Source: an uncultured Lachnospiraceae bacterium
GTDB lineage: Bacteria; Bacillota; Clostridia; Lachnospirales; Lachnospiraceae
Length of the DNA: 64,000 bases
Assembly (NCBI GenBank): GCA_947630025.1
Contig: CANRFZ010000012.1
Span: forward strand, 1-64,000
Reading direction: 5' to 3'
Shown here: one piece after another, positions 29,287 through 39,777 of the stretch
How the letters are laid out: each line of letters starts with the position of its first letter
How positions within the stretch are numbered: the stretch's first letter is position 1
The notes under the pieces: generated by a model
Seen by the model: only the letters and a program-made list of their open reading frames with translations
Database searches by the model: none
What the model was told of the DNA's origin: nothing
Made by a program: the position numbers and the translations under genes

Positions 29287-30762
29287 ATGCGTATAACAGA
29301 TATGACGGCGGTGGAGCTGGCGGCGGCGATCCGGGCCGGTACGACCACTGCCGTGGAAGCGGCGGAAACGATGCTTGCGCGGATTCGGGAGCAGGAGGCG
29401 CTCTACCACTGCTATGTGACGGTGGACGAGAAAGGGGCGCTGGCGCAGGCGCGGGATGTGCAGGCGCAGATCGAGGCCGGTGAGCTGACGGGGCCGCTGG
29501 CGGGCGTGCCCGTGGCGGTAAAGGACAATCTCTGCACCAAAGGACTGCTCACCACCTGTTCGTCCAAAATTCTGTCCAATTTTGTTCCCGCTTATTCCGC
29601 CGAGGCGGTGGTAAATCTGCAGAAGGCGGGAGCGGTGATTCTGGGCAAGACCAATATGGATGAATTTGCCATGGGTTCCACCACGGAGACTTCCGCCTGC
29701 GGCGTGACGAAGAATCCCTGGAATACGGCTCACGTGCCCGGCGGTTCCTCCGGCGGCTCGGCGGCGGCGGTGGCGGCGGCGGAATGCGTCTGCGCGCTGG
29801 GTTCCGACACGGGCGGTTCCATCCGGCAGCCGGCGTCCTACTGCGGCGTGGTGGGAATGAAGCCCACCTACGGAACGGTTTCGCGGTACGGACTGATCGC
29901 CTACGGCTCGTCGTTAGATCAGATCGGCCCGCTGGCCAGAGACGTGACGGACTGCGCCGCTATGCTGGAAGTGATCGCCTCACATGACGAAAAAGATTCC
30001 ACTTCCGTGGAGCGGCAGGACACGGATTTTAGGACGGCGCTCATCGACGACGTACAGGGGATGCGAATCGGGATTCCCAACGACTATTTCGGCGACGGAC
30101 TGGACGGAGCGGTCGGGGCCGCCGTGCTGAAGGCGGCGGATACACTGGCGCAGAAAGGCGCGGTGGTGGAGCGTTTCGATCTCAGTCTGGTGGATTACGC
30201 GATCCCCGCCTACTATACGATCGCGTCGGCAGAGGCAAGCTCCAATCTGGAACGGTTCGACGGCATCAAATACGGCTACCGCACCGCCGAGTATGCGGGC
30301 CTCCACAATATGTATAAGAAATCCCGCTCCGAGGGATTCGGCGAGGAAGTAAAACGGCGCATTATGCTGGGCTCTTTCGTGCTCAGCTCCGGTTACTATG
30401 ACGCTTATTATCTGAAGGCGCTCCGCGTCAAGGCGCTGATCCGGCAGGCTTTTGACGAGGCGTTCTCGCGCTACGACGTGATACTGGGGCCGGTGGCGCC
30501 CACGACGGCGCCGCTTCTGGGCGAGAGTCTGGCTGATCCGATCAAGATGTATCTGGGCGATATCTATACGATTGCGGTGAATCTGGCGGGACTGCCGGGC
30601 ATCAGCGTGCCCTGCGGCACGGACGGAAACGGACTTCCCATCGGCCTGCAGTTGATCGGAGATTGTTTTCAGGAGAAAAAGCTGCTCCGGGCGGCATATG
30701 CCTACGAGCAGGCCAGAGGAAGATTTCCGCTGGCATCGGAAAAGGAGGGCGGAGCGATATGA
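29287..30762 (+). CDS. gatA: Asp/Glu-tRNA amidotransferase subunit A
   Basis: GVPVAVKDNLCTKGLLTTCSSKIL...VPGGSSGGSAAAVAAAECVCALGSDTGGSIRQPAS. Confidence 0.95.
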   Translation: MRITDMTAVELAAAIRAGTTTAVEAAETMLARIREQEALYHCYVTVDEKGALAQARDVQAQIEAGELTGPLAGVPVAVKDNLCTKGLLTTCSSKILSNFVPAYSAEAVVNLQKAGAVILGKTNMDEFAMGSTTETSACGVTKNPWNTAHVPGGSSGGSAAAVAAAECVCALGSDTGGSIRQPASYCGVVGMKPTYGTVSRYGLIAYGSSLDQIGPLARDVTDCAAMLEVIASHDEKDSTSVERQDTDFRTALIDDVQGMRIGIPNDYFGDGLDGAVGAAVLKAADTLAQKGAVVERFDLSLVDYAIPAYYTIASAEASSNLERFDGIKYGYRTAEYAGLHNMYKKSRSEGFGEEVKRRIMLGSFVLSSGYYDAYYLKALRVKALIRQAFDEAFSRYDVILGPVAPTTAPLLGESLADPIKMYLGDIYTIAVNLAGLPGISVPCGTDGNGLPIGLQLIGDCFQEKKLLRAAYAYEQARGRFPLASEKEGGAI

Positions 30763-32192
30763 GCAAGGAATATGAAACCGTCATCGGTCTGGAAGTGCAC
30801 GTGGAGCTGGCCACTAAGACCAAGATTTTCTGCGGCTGCTCCACGGCTTTCGGCGCGGCGCCGAATACCCAGACGTGCCCGGTCTGCACCGGGATGCCCG
30901 GCTCCCTGCCGGTGTTGAACAGACAGGTATTGGAGTACGCCATCGCGGTGGGACTGGCGACGGACTGTGACATCACCCGCTATGCGAAGTTTGACAGAAA
31001 AAATTATTTCTATCCCGACAACCCGCAGAATTATCAGATTTCCCAGCTCTATCTGCCCATCTGCCATGACGGTGGCGTGGAGATCACGACGCAGGAGGGC
31101 GGCGCCAAGACGGTGGGGATTCACGAGATCCATATGGAGGAGGACGCGGGCAAGCTGATCCATGACGAGTGGGAGGACTGCTCGCTGGTGGACTACAACC
31201 GCTCCGGCGTGCCGCTAATCGAGATCGTGTCGGAGCCGGATATGCGCAGCGCGGACGAGGTGATCGCCTATCTGGAAAAGCTGCGGCTGATCATACAATA
31301 TCTGGGCGCGTCCGACTGTAAGCTGCAGGAGGGTTCCATGCGCGCGGACGTGAACCTGTCGGTGCGGGAAAAGGGCGCGGACCGGCTCGGCACCAGAACC
31401 GAGATGAAAAACTTAAATTCCTTTAAAGCAATCACGCGGGCGATCGAGAACGAGACGGAGCGGCAGATCGATCTGCTGGCCTCCGGCGGACAGGTGGTGC
31501 AGGAGACGAGAAGATGGGACGACGCCAAAGGCGAATCCTACGCCATGCGCAGCAAAGAGGACGCGCAGGACTACCGCTATTTTCCCGATCCCGATCTGGT
31601 GCCCATCGTTGTCAGTGAGGAGATGCTGGCGCAGATCCGGGCGAAGCAGCCGGAGTTTCGGGATGAGAAGCGCAGACGTTACCGAGAAGAATATGGCATC
31701 CCCGACTACGATATCGAGATCATCACCGAATCCAAGCATATGGCGGATCTGTTCGAGGCCGCGGCGGATATCAGCGGACAGCCCAAGAAGGTGTCCAACT
31801 GGCTGATGGGCGAGACGCTCAGACTGCTGAAGGAAAAAGAGATGGACCCGCAGGACATCCGCTTCTCTCCGGAGCATCTGGCCGGGCTGATCGCCCTGAC
31901 CGACGCCAAAGCCATCAACAGCTCCGTGGCCAAGGAAGTGTTCGAGGCCATGTTTGACGAGGATATCGATCCGGAGCGCTATGTGGAGGAAAAGGGATTA
32001 AAGACCGTCAACGACGAGGGGGCGCTGCGCCGGGTGGTGGAGGAAGTCATCGCCGCCAACCCGCAGTCGGTGAACGATTACCGTAACGGCAAAGAGAAAG
32101 CCGTCGGATTTCTGGTCGGACAGACGATGAAAGCCATGAAAGGCAAGGCTGATCCGGCGGCGGTCAACCGGATGTTAAAGGAATTATTGTAA
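30759..32192 (+). CDS. gatB: Asp/Glu-tRNA amidotransferase subunit B
   Basis: YETVIGLEVHVELATKTKIFCGCSTAFGAAPNTQTCPVCTGMPGSLPVLN; ATGA overlap with gatA. Confidence 0.95.
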   Translation: MSKEYETVIGLEVHVELATKTKIFCGCSTAFGAAPNTQTCPVCTGMPGSLPVLNRQVLEYAIAVGLATDCDITRYAKFDRKNYFYPDNPQNYQISQLYLPICHDGGVEITTQEGGAKTVGIHEIHMEEDAGKLIHDEWEDCSLVDYNRSGVPLIEIVSEPDMRSADEVIAYLEKLRLIIQYLGASDCKLQEGSMRADVNLSVREKGADRLGTRTEMKNLNSFKAITRAIENETERQIDLLASGGQVVQETRRWDDAKGESYAMRSKEDAQDYRYFPDPDLVPIVVSEEMLAQIRAKQPEFRDEKRRRYREEYGIPDYDIEIITESKHMADLFEAAADISGQPKKVSNWLMGETLRLLKEKEMDPQDIRFSPEHLAGLIALTDAKAINSSVAKEVFEAMFDEDIDPERYVEEKGLKTVNDEGALRRVVEEVIAANPQSVNDYRNGKEKAVGFLVGQTMKAMKGKADPAAVNRMLKELL

Positions 32193-33020
32193 ATGGATAA
32201 AGCTGAGGAACCGGAGCGCATACTCCGGTTCTGCGTATGTGATGGGGATGCCTAGGACGGCCTCGGACGGATAGCCCTGATACGTGACGCCGTTGTCCGC
32301 CAGATAGTCATAGTAACCGGCGTCGGCGATCAGATTGTCCCGCGTCACGATGATTCCCACCGCCACGGGCTTTTCCATCGTGGAGGGGTCCCGGTGGTCG
32401 ATCGTCAGCGATGCCGGGTCCGTCAGTTCCGCTTCCGTATGGAACGTGTCGTCGTCGCCCATATCGAAGCCGGCGGCGTCCGTGTAATAGAAGTAAGGGC
32501 TGTACTGCCGGATTTCTTCCTCGGACAGAATGGCCGTCAAGTCATGGAAATATTCGTTCTGCGCGTATTTTTCAAATGTTTCCGTGTCCGCCACGATCGT
32601 GTGCACGACGCCGATCTGCAGCATGGCCAGCATTTTTTCCTGATTGGACACGGCGTACTGGCTGCTCGTGTCGTCGGAGACGGAGATGGAGGTATCGAAT
32701 CCTACCAGATATTCGCCGGGGTCGATTCCGGCGTACTCCTGAAAGGACGCGGCCCATTCGTCCGCCGTCTCATAATTGGCCTCGGTCAACTGCGCGTTGA
32801 TCAGAGCCGCATAGAAGCCGTAGTCCTTGTTGGTGGCAAACTGATAGACAAACATGACGGCAAAGGCGATCACCACGGCGGCCACGATGACGTGCACCTT
32901 GTAATAATACCAGAAATACCCCAGCTTCTGCCGGGTGTTCATGGTGCTTAACGCCTGCCGCTGCTCGGCTTTCAGCTCCTCGTGCATTTGTTTTTCTACG
33001 GACATATCTTTTGATGACAT
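32184..33020 (-). CDS. single-pass membrane protein of unknown function
   Basis: RQKLGYFWYYYKVHVIVAAVVIAFAVMFVYQF; 3' end overlaps convergent gatB. Confidence 0.75.
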   Translation of the reverse strand: MSSKDMSVEKQMHEELKAEQRQALSTMNTRQKLGYFWYYYKVHVIVAAVVIAFAVMFVYQFATNKDYGFYAALINAQLTEANYETADEWAASFQEYAGIDPGEYLVGFDTSISVSDDTSSQYAVSNQEKMLAMLQIGVVHTIVADTETFEKYAQNEYFHDLTAILSEEEIRQYSPYFYYTDAAGFDMGDDDTFHTEAELTDPASLTIDHRDPSTMEKPVAVGIIVTRDNLIADAGYYDYLADNGVTYQGYPSEAVLGIPITYAEPEYALRFLSFIHLQ

Positions 33021-33113
33021 GACAGTCGCCCTCTTTCTCCTATCTACTATATAATTCCGGCGCCAAACTGTCAACTTTAACCGTGCGGCCTCCGGAATTT
33101 AATGCGAATTTTA

Positions 33114-33142
33114 TTGTAAAGGCAGACGTTTTTTTGTATAAT
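33114..33142 (+). promoter_or_regulatory. promoter TTGTAA-N17-TATAAT
   Basis: Hexamers and spacer seen upstream of 33206. Confidence 0.65.
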
Positions 33143-33205
33143 AGAAATACAGTAGAAGCAAGCTATATTGTATCTTCTGCCGAATTGCAATAGCGAGGTG
33201 GTAAA

Positions 33206-34048
33206 ATGGCACAAAACACACCGAAGCGTAAAATAAAAGATAGCGTGTTCACAAATTTATTTCAGGACAAAAAATATTTACTCCGACTGTATAAGGCACT
33301 TCACCCAGAGGACAGTAATGTAACGGAAGAAGATATAAAAGATGTTACTATCAAACACATACTGGTAGACGCAGACTATAATGACCTTGGATTTTCGGTT
33401 GGTGACAGACTTGTCATTTTGGTTGAAAGCCAGTCAACATGGACATTGAATATTATAATACGTGCGCTGATGTATCTGATACAGACCTACCACGATTTTT
33501 TCAAGCGTACTAAGCAAAATTTATATGGTTCTAAAAAAGTCAATATGCCAAAACCTGAACTGTATGTGATATTTACAGGTGAAAAGCAGAAAAATCCGCC
33601 CGACACCATATCGCTTTCAAAAGATTTTTTTGATGGTGAAAAGATAGCGGTAGACGCAGAGGTCAAAGTGCTTTATCAAGAGGACGAGGGCAACATAATC
33701 GGGCAGTATATTATTTTCTGCAAAGTGTATAATGAGCAGAGAAAGAAATACGGACAGACAAAGAAAGCAATAACGGAAACAATCCGTATCTGTAAAAACC
33801 GAAACGTGTTGAAAGAATATCTTGAAAGTAAAGAACAGGAGGTTGTAGACATTATGATGACGTTGTTTGATGATGAGCAGATTTTGGAAGCATATGCAGA
33901 AGACATTAAAAACAGTGAAGCGAGAAAAACGGCAGAAAAGCTGATTAGAAAAGGCAGAATGTCACTTGAAGAAATTGCGGAGTGTATTCCGGCATTGACA
34001 TTTAATGAATTAAAGGAGCTTGAAGCCGAGGTTATGCAGTTGGCATAA
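33206..34048 (+). CDS. Rpn-like / PD-(D/E)XK nuclease family putative transposase
   Basis: IKDSVFTNLFQDKKYLLRLYKALHPEDSNVTEEDIKDVTI...LVILVESQSTWTLNIIIRALMYL. Confidence 0.82.
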   Translation: MAQNTPKRKIKDSVFTNLFQDKKYLLRLYKALHPEDSNVTEEDIKDVTIKHILVDADYNDLGFSVGDRLVILVESQSTWTLNIIIRALMYLIQTYHDFFKRTKQNLYGSKKVNMPKPELYVIFTGEKQKNPPDTISLSKDFFDGEKIAVDAEVKVLYQEDEGNIIGQYIIFCKVYNEQRKKYGQTKKAITETIRICKNRNVLKEYLESKEQEVVDIMMTLFDDEQILEAYAEDIKNSEARKTAEKLIRKGRMSLEEIAECIPALTFNELKELEAEVMQLA

Positions 34049-34085
34049 TCAATATCGCAATTTCATATCAAAATAATAGCGTAAA

Positions 34086-34125
34086 GGCGCATGGAAACAG
34101 TAAAATGTAAGCCATGCGTCTTTTT
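34086..34125 (+). terminator. terminator GGCGCATGG...CCATGCGTC-TTTTT
   Basis: Inverted repeat plus T5. Confidence 0.7.
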
Positions 34126-34279
34126 GCGTTCCAAAGGAGGAACATGAGCGACAACATTCAAACCAACACTGCCACTGCGGAAGGCTGAAACCAGATAGCT
34201 TAGGGAGAACGAAACCGCCCACTGTGGAAGAACGGAATCCTATTTGCATTTTAGCTATTGTTATTGTAAAATAGTACAT

Positions 34280-36796
34280 ATGAGAAAAAAAGAAATTTTA
34301 TCGGTGCTTGACTCGCTGCATCAGATCAATGAGCACATTATGAAAAATCTCGATGCCGGTGTCGCGGCTGATCCGTGTGTATTGGCCGACTGTCAGGAAT
34401 CCGCCATCGCGGTGGGGAATGAAATCGAGAATGCAAAAGGGGAAGGCGGGGAGGCCGTCCGGCTTCTGGAGGCCTACTGCGAGAATATCTATCGGATCAG
34501 CGCGCAGCCGGAAGATTATGCCGTTTGCAGGAAGCTCGGCAAGAAGATTCAGCGGCAGCTTGCACAGATACGGAATCTGGTCAAATATGATATGGCGGAT
34601 GACAGGAGACAGATCGTTTTCCTGCCCTATAAGGCGTCCATGTGGGATTCGCTGGAGAGCGTTTTCCGGGCGGCGGCAGCCGACCCGGACTGCGACGCCT
34701 ATGTGATACCGATCCCTTATTATGACAAGAATCCCGACGGCAGTCTGGGGCAGATGCACTATGAGGGAAATGAGTACCCGGCGGATGTTCCGGTCGTCGA
34801 TTACAATTCCTATGATTTTCAGGCCAGACATCCGGATGTGATTTATATACATAATCCTTATGACAAATACAACCATGTGACAAGCGTCCATCCGTTTTTT
34901 TACGCCCAGAATCTGAGGCAGTATACGGATATGCTTGTGTATATCCCGTATTTTGTGTTAAACGACATCAAGCCGGACAATGCTGCGGCCGTCAAGGGCA
35001 TGGAGCATTTCTGCGTGCTGCCGGCGACGGTTTACGCGGATCGGGTGATTGTGCAGTCGGAGGATATGCGCCGGATCTACATCAACGTCCTGACGGAGAC
35101 GATGGGGGCGGAAACGCGGGCCGTTTGGGAGAAAAAAATCTGTGGGTACGGTTCTCCAAAATATGACAAAGTGCTCCACACGTCGGCGGCAGACGCAGAG
35201 CTGCCGGAGGAGTGGCGGCGGGTTGTGGAGAAGCCTGACGGCGCCCGCAAAAAAGTGGTCTTTTATAATGTCACCGTTTCCGCGCTGCTCCAGTATGAGG
35301 AACGGCTGCTCTGCAAGATCCGTTCCGTCCTAAGTCTGTTCCAAGAAAATAGCGGGGAAGTGGCGCTATTGTGGCGGCCCCATCCGCTGATGCGCGCGAC
35401 CTTGGATTCCATGCGGCCCGCACTGGCCGAAGAATACGAGGAGATCGTCAGAGAGTACAGACAGGAAGGCTGGGGGATCTACGACGACAGTGCGGATCTG
35501 AACCGCGCGATTGCGCTCAGCGATGTGTATTACGGAGATACCAGTTCCGTAAAGAAATTATTTGAAACAGTCGGGAAACAGACGATCTGGCAGAATGTGG
35601 AGACGACCACGAGGTTCTACCCCATCGCGGACACGCGGGCCATCGCCTATGCCGACGGCGCGTACTGGTATCTGGAACGCGGGGATAACACTCTGTACCG
35701 ATTGTCGGCGGAGGAGTTCCGGGTGTCCCGGATCGGGACGGTGCCGGAGCCGAAATCCGTCGATCTGTATACCGACGCCGTTTCGGTGGGGGACAAGATC
35801 TTCTTCCTGCCGGGCCCGGCGCAGGCCGTCGCCGTATACGACAGGCGGCGGGAGAAACTGTATACGATCCCGCTCAGGGAGTACGGCGAGGGAGTGACTT
35901 CCAAGTTTTCGTCGGGAGTGGTGCAGGGGAAATATTTGTATTTGATCCCATGCACATATCCGGCTCTCGTGATAATCGATACGGAAACGGACGAGACGGA
36001 TTACTGCGCCTTGGACGGCCTGCGGAGCGGGGCGGCTCCGGGGACGTTATTCAGCACGGGAAAAGCCACCGTGGTGGGAGACGATCTGTTCTTCGCGTGT
36101 CAGGCCGGAAAGAGCATCCTGCGGTATCATATCCGGCAGCATACCATAGAGGAACTGTTCCCTCTGGGCCGGGCAGTGCCTTGGCTGCACATTTTCCATG
36201 CAGACGGCGGACTGTGGCTGGTTCCGTGCGATATCCGCGACGGCATCCTGCTCTGGAATTCGGCGACGGATCGGCAGGAGGCAATCCTGCATCTGCCGGA
36301 AAAGACCGTGGAAGAAGCCGTGGAACGCGGCATAGAGCGTTTTAACCTCGATGTCGGCGGCAGAATACGCAGCGGGGAACTGCCTTTGTTCGGCTATGGG
36401 GCGCTCTGCGGCGAGGATATTTATCTGTTTTCCAGAGTGGACGGCATCAATCTGGTGATCCATACGAGGGAACGGCGGTACGAGTTCTGGGATGTCGAGG
36501 TGAACTGGCCTTCGGAGCAGATAATCCGCAATCTGGGTTGGGCGGTGAAATTCATCCGCATGATAGAGCGGGAAGGCGAACGGTATCTGATCTGCGGCGT
36601 ATCGAGAGAATGGTACAAGCTATGCGGCGGCAGATGGGAGAGAGTCCGGCGGAACGTGTCGGATGAGGACAACGGCGGGCCGGTTTTTTATCTGGACACT
36701 CAGCGTGCGGTATGGGCGGCGGAGACGGATGCCGGCGCCGGGGAGCAGATCGGAGAGCGAATTCACCGGGAAATGAAGAAGCTGCTGGCGGAATAG
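34280..36796 (+). CDS. large protein with CDP-glycerol glycerophosphotransferase-like N-terminal region and repeat-rich C-terminus
   Basis: RRQIVFLPYKASMWDSLESVFRAAAADPDCDAYVIPIPYYDKNPDGS...GYGSPKYDKVL...LLWRPHPLM...DVYYGDTSSVKKLFE; repeated GD-x-LYRL / DKIFFLPG / YLYLIPC strands. Confidence 0.65.
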   Translation: MRKKEILSVLDSLHQINEHIMKNLDAGVAADPCVLADCQESAIAVGNEIENAKGEGGEAVRLLEAYCENIYRISAQPEDYAVCRKLGKKIQRQLAQIRNLVKYDMADDRRQIVFLPYKASMWDSLESVFRAAAADPDCDAYVIPIPYYDKNPDGSLGQMHYEGNEYPADVPVVDYNSYDFQARHPDVIYIHNPYDKYNHVTSVHPFFYAQNLRQYTDMLVYIPYFVLNDIKPDNAAAVKGMEHFCVLPATVYADRVIVQSEDMRRIYINVLTETMGAETRAVWEKKICGYGSPKYDKVLHTSAADAELPEEWRRVVEKPDGARKKVVFYNVTVSALLQYEERLLCKIRSVLSLFQENSGEVALLWRPHPLMRATLDSMRPALAEEYEEIVREYRQEGWGIYDDSADLNRAIALSDVYYGDTSSVKKLFETVGKQTIWQNVETTTRFYPIADTRAIAYADGAYWYLERGDNTLYRLSAEEFRVSRIGTVPEPKSVDLYTDAVSVGDKIFFLPGPAQAVAVYDRRREKLYTIPLREYGEGVTSKFSSGVVQGKYLYLIPCTYPALVIIDTETDETDYCALDGLRSGAAPGTLFSTGKATVVGDDLFFACQAGKSILRYHIRQHTIEELFPLGRAVPWLHIFHADGGLWLVPCDIRDGILLWNSATDRQEAILHLPEKTVEEAVERGIERFNLDVGGRIRSGELPLFGYGALCGEDIYLFSRVDGINLVIHTRERRYEFWDVEVNWPSEQIIRNLGWAVKFIRMIEREGERYLICGVSREWYKLCGGRWERVRRNVSDEDNGGPVFYLDTQRAVWAAETDAGAGEQIGERIHREMKKLLAE

Positions 36797-36831
36797 AGAA
36801 CGGCGCGGTTTTGGCCGGAATGGAGATTTTT

Positions 36832-38535
36832 ATGTGCGGAATATTGGGTGGAACGATTAGAGAATGGGATTATGAAAAGGGGATTATGGCGATCAGGCAC
36901 AGAGGGCCGGATGCGCAGAAAACGGTCTCCTATCCGTCGTGTACGCTGGCGTTTGCGCGGTTGTCCATTATGGATCTGTCCATGAACGCCATGCAGCCTA
37001 TGGATTCCCATGACGGCTCCGTGACGATTCTGTTTAACGGAGAAATCTATGGATATACGGAGCTCAGAGACAGACTGCAAAAGAAGTATCCGTTTAAAAC
37101 GACGTCGGACACGGAAGTCATCTTATATGCCTATATGGAATACGGCGACCGGTTTATCGATTACATCGACGGTATGTTTGCCATTGTCTTATATGACAGA
37201 CGGACGGAGATGTTCAAGATATACCGAGACAGATATGGGATTAAACCGTTGTACTATTATGACGGCGGCGGAGAATTTGCCTTTGCGTCGGAGCTGAAGG
37301 CAATCACCGCAGCCGCGGGTGACAGGAAATGGGAGATCGACCGCTCGGCCATCGTGGATTATCTGTGCTATCAGTATATCCCTGAGCCAAAGAGCATCTA
37401 CTCCGACATACATAAGCTCAACCCCGCCTGCTGCCTTTTTTATGATCTGAGAGAACACAGGATTGTGAAGAAAGAGAGATACTGGCGGCTGCACGTGTGC
37501 ACCAGAGCGCATGGAAACAGAAAGAAAGAGGATGTCGTAGAGGATGTGCGCTGCCTGATCCGGGAATCCGTCAAGGAGCAGATGGTAGCGGATGTGGAAG
37601 TGGGCACTTTCCTGAGCGGCGGCATCGATTCCAGCATTGTCACCTATGAGAGCGTGCAGCAGAATAGCAGCACCACCGCCTATTCTATTGGATTCCGGGA
37701 GAAAAAGTACGACGAAAGCGGCTATGCGAAGCTGCTGACGTCCAGATACCATATCAACCACCGGCTGAAAATTCTGTCGATCCATGACGTGCAGGCGTTA
37801 AGCGGCAGGCTGCGGGAATGGTACGACGAACCGTTCGCGGACACGTCGGCATTTCCCACCTATACTGTCTGCAAGCTGGCGGCGGAAGACGTCAAGGTCG
37901 TTCTCACCGGCGACGGTTCGGACGAAGTGCTGGGCGGTTACTTCCGTTATCGTTTCTATCATGACGCCCTGCAGAAGATGACGCCGGAAACGGTATGGGA
38001 CAAGGTACTGTGCCTGCTTCGCCGGGAGTTGTCCACAGAGGAGGCCGGACTGCAGCCTTATCTGCAGTATATCGGAAAGTTTGAGCCGGATATGTGCAAG
38101 GCGTGGATCAAAAAATACGGACTGCCAAAAGAGTATGATGTAAGCTGGTATCTGCGGAAATATTATGTGCCGGATCTGCCGCCGCTAACGAGAATGCGCT
38201 ATCTGGATTTTAAGACGTACCTTCCCAGCGATATTCTGACCAAGGTGGACAGGACGAGCATGAGCGTCTCGCTGGAGGCCAGAGTTCCGTTTTTGAACAG
38301 AAAGCTGGTGGAATATGTATTCGGGCTGGCAGAAGATGAATGCTGCAGCCCTCAATGTCTGAAACAACTGCTGAAAGAAGGCTATGACGGCATCATACCA
38401 GATGAGATTCTGTACCGCAAGAAATGGGGGTTCTCGATACCGGGAAGCTATCTGCGCGTCAGCCGGAACTGCCAGACCGTCTACGAGGAGATCCTGAAAC
38501 GAGAATGGCACGAACTGTTTGCGCAGCAGTATTGA
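36832..38535 (+). CDS. asnB: asparagine synthase (glutamine-hydrolysing)
   Basis: MCGILGGTIREWDYEKGIMAIRHRGPDAQ...LFNGEIYGYTELRD...FLSGGIDSSIVTY. Confidence 0.92.
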   Translation: MCGILGGTIREWDYEKGIMAIRHRGPDAQKTVSYPSCTLAFARLSIMDLSMNAMQPMDSHDGSVTILFNGEIYGYTELRDRLQKKYPFKTTSDTEVILYAYMEYGDRFIDYIDGMFAIVLYDRRTEMFKIYRDRYGIKPLYYYDGGGEFAFASELKAITAAAGDRKWEIDRSAIVDYLCYQYIPEPKSIYSDIHKLNPACCLFYDLREHRIVKKERYWRLHVCTRAHGNRKKEDVVEDVRCLIRESVKEQMVADVEVGTFLSGGIDSSIVTYESVQQNSSTTAYSIGFREKKYDESGYAKLLTSRYHINHRLKILSIHDVQALSGRLREWYDEPFADTSAFPTYTVCKLAAEDVKVVLTGDGSDEVLGGYFRYRFYHDALQKMTPETVWDKVLCLLRRELSTEEAGLQPYLQYIGKFEPDMCKAWIKKYGLPKEYDVSWYLRKYYVPDLPPLTRMRYLDFKTYLPSDILTKVDRTSMSVSLEARVPFLNRKLVEYVFGLAEDECCSPQCLKQLLKEGYDGIIPDEILYRKKWGFSIPGSYLRVSRNCQTVYEEILKREWHELFAQQY

Positions 38536-38548
38536 CAGGAGGGCGTCT

Positions 38549-39777
38549 ATGAATATCGCGATATTGATCAATAGTCTGAGCGGCGGCGGCGCGGAGCGCG
38601 TCGCCGCGCTGGTGGGAGATTATTATGTCGGGCAGGGACACAACGTATACTATTTTCTGGGAAATTACGGGCTGCGTCAAAAGTACGACGTCAAGGGTAA
38701 GGTCATCAAAAGCGACATCCGTTTTGGCATAAACCGCAGCGGCATCAGAGAACTGCTCTCAGACGCTGGAAAAGTCAGGAAACTGAAACGCGAGTATCGG
38801 ATCGACGTCGCCATCAGTTTTATGGAGGAGTTTAATTACCTCAATATCCTGTCCAAAGGAAGGGAAAAAGTCATCATCCGCATCTGCCGCATCCTCTCGG
38901 ACAGTTTTTATGAGATGCATTCGGTGTTTCTGAAACCATGGGTGCTGGGGCTTGTCTATAACAGGGCGGACAGAGTCGTCGTCATGTCGGACTATGCGGT
39001 TGCTGAGATGCGCAGGATGTATCGGATTAGAAAGCGCAGGATATGTAAAATCGCCAATCCCGTCACGGCGGCCGGCGAGACTGCGGCGGATGAACAGGAA
39101 TGGAACTATGGCAGCAAAACGGTGATCTGTGTCGGCAGACTGGCAGATGAAAAACAGATCAATGTTGCGGTGAAGGCTTTCTACGCCGTATGCCGGAAAG
39201 ACAAAGAAATACAGTTTATCCTGCTGGGCGAGGGCTACAACCGCAAGAAGATCCAGCGGATGATAACCGGCAAAGGGCTGGAAGACAGAATCCATATGCT
39301 GGGATTTCAGAAGGATGTGTATTTCTATCTGAAGCACGCCAGCATATTTGTGATGACTTCCCGATCGGAGGGCTTTCCCAATGCCATGCTGGAAGCGCTG
39401 AACGCCGGACTCCCGGTGGTCGCGACAGATGCACCGGGGGGGGCGCCGAAATATTGGGCAAAAGCAGGCCGGATGAAAAATACTGTAAGTATGGCATCCT
39501 GACGCCCTATGTGCACGACAGGGACTATCATATCGACAGGATCACGAAAGAGGAAGCCGAGCTGGGTGATACCATCTTAGAGCTTTTTGACAATGACGAA
39601 TTGTATCAGAATTATCACCGGCAGGCGTTGAAGCGCGCCAAAAGATATCAGGCAGACAGGATCATGCGGCAGTGGGACGCGCTGCTGCCGGACGGAACCA
39701 AACGTCAGGAGAGGAACTATGGCGGAACAGATCGCGGTCTGGGGGACCGACAGGGAAGCGGCGGAGATTTATTATAA
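38549..39777 (+). pseudogene. GT4 glycosyltransferase frameshifted at a G8 tract (possibly phase-variable OFF; current ORF ends 39502)
   Basis: MNIAILINSLSGGGAERVAALVGDYY...SRSEGFPNAMLEALNAGLPVVATDAPGG then shift; other frame AEILGKSRPDEKYCKYGILTPYVHDRDYHIDRITKEEAELGDTILELFDNDELYQNYHRQALKRAK. Confidence 0.8.
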
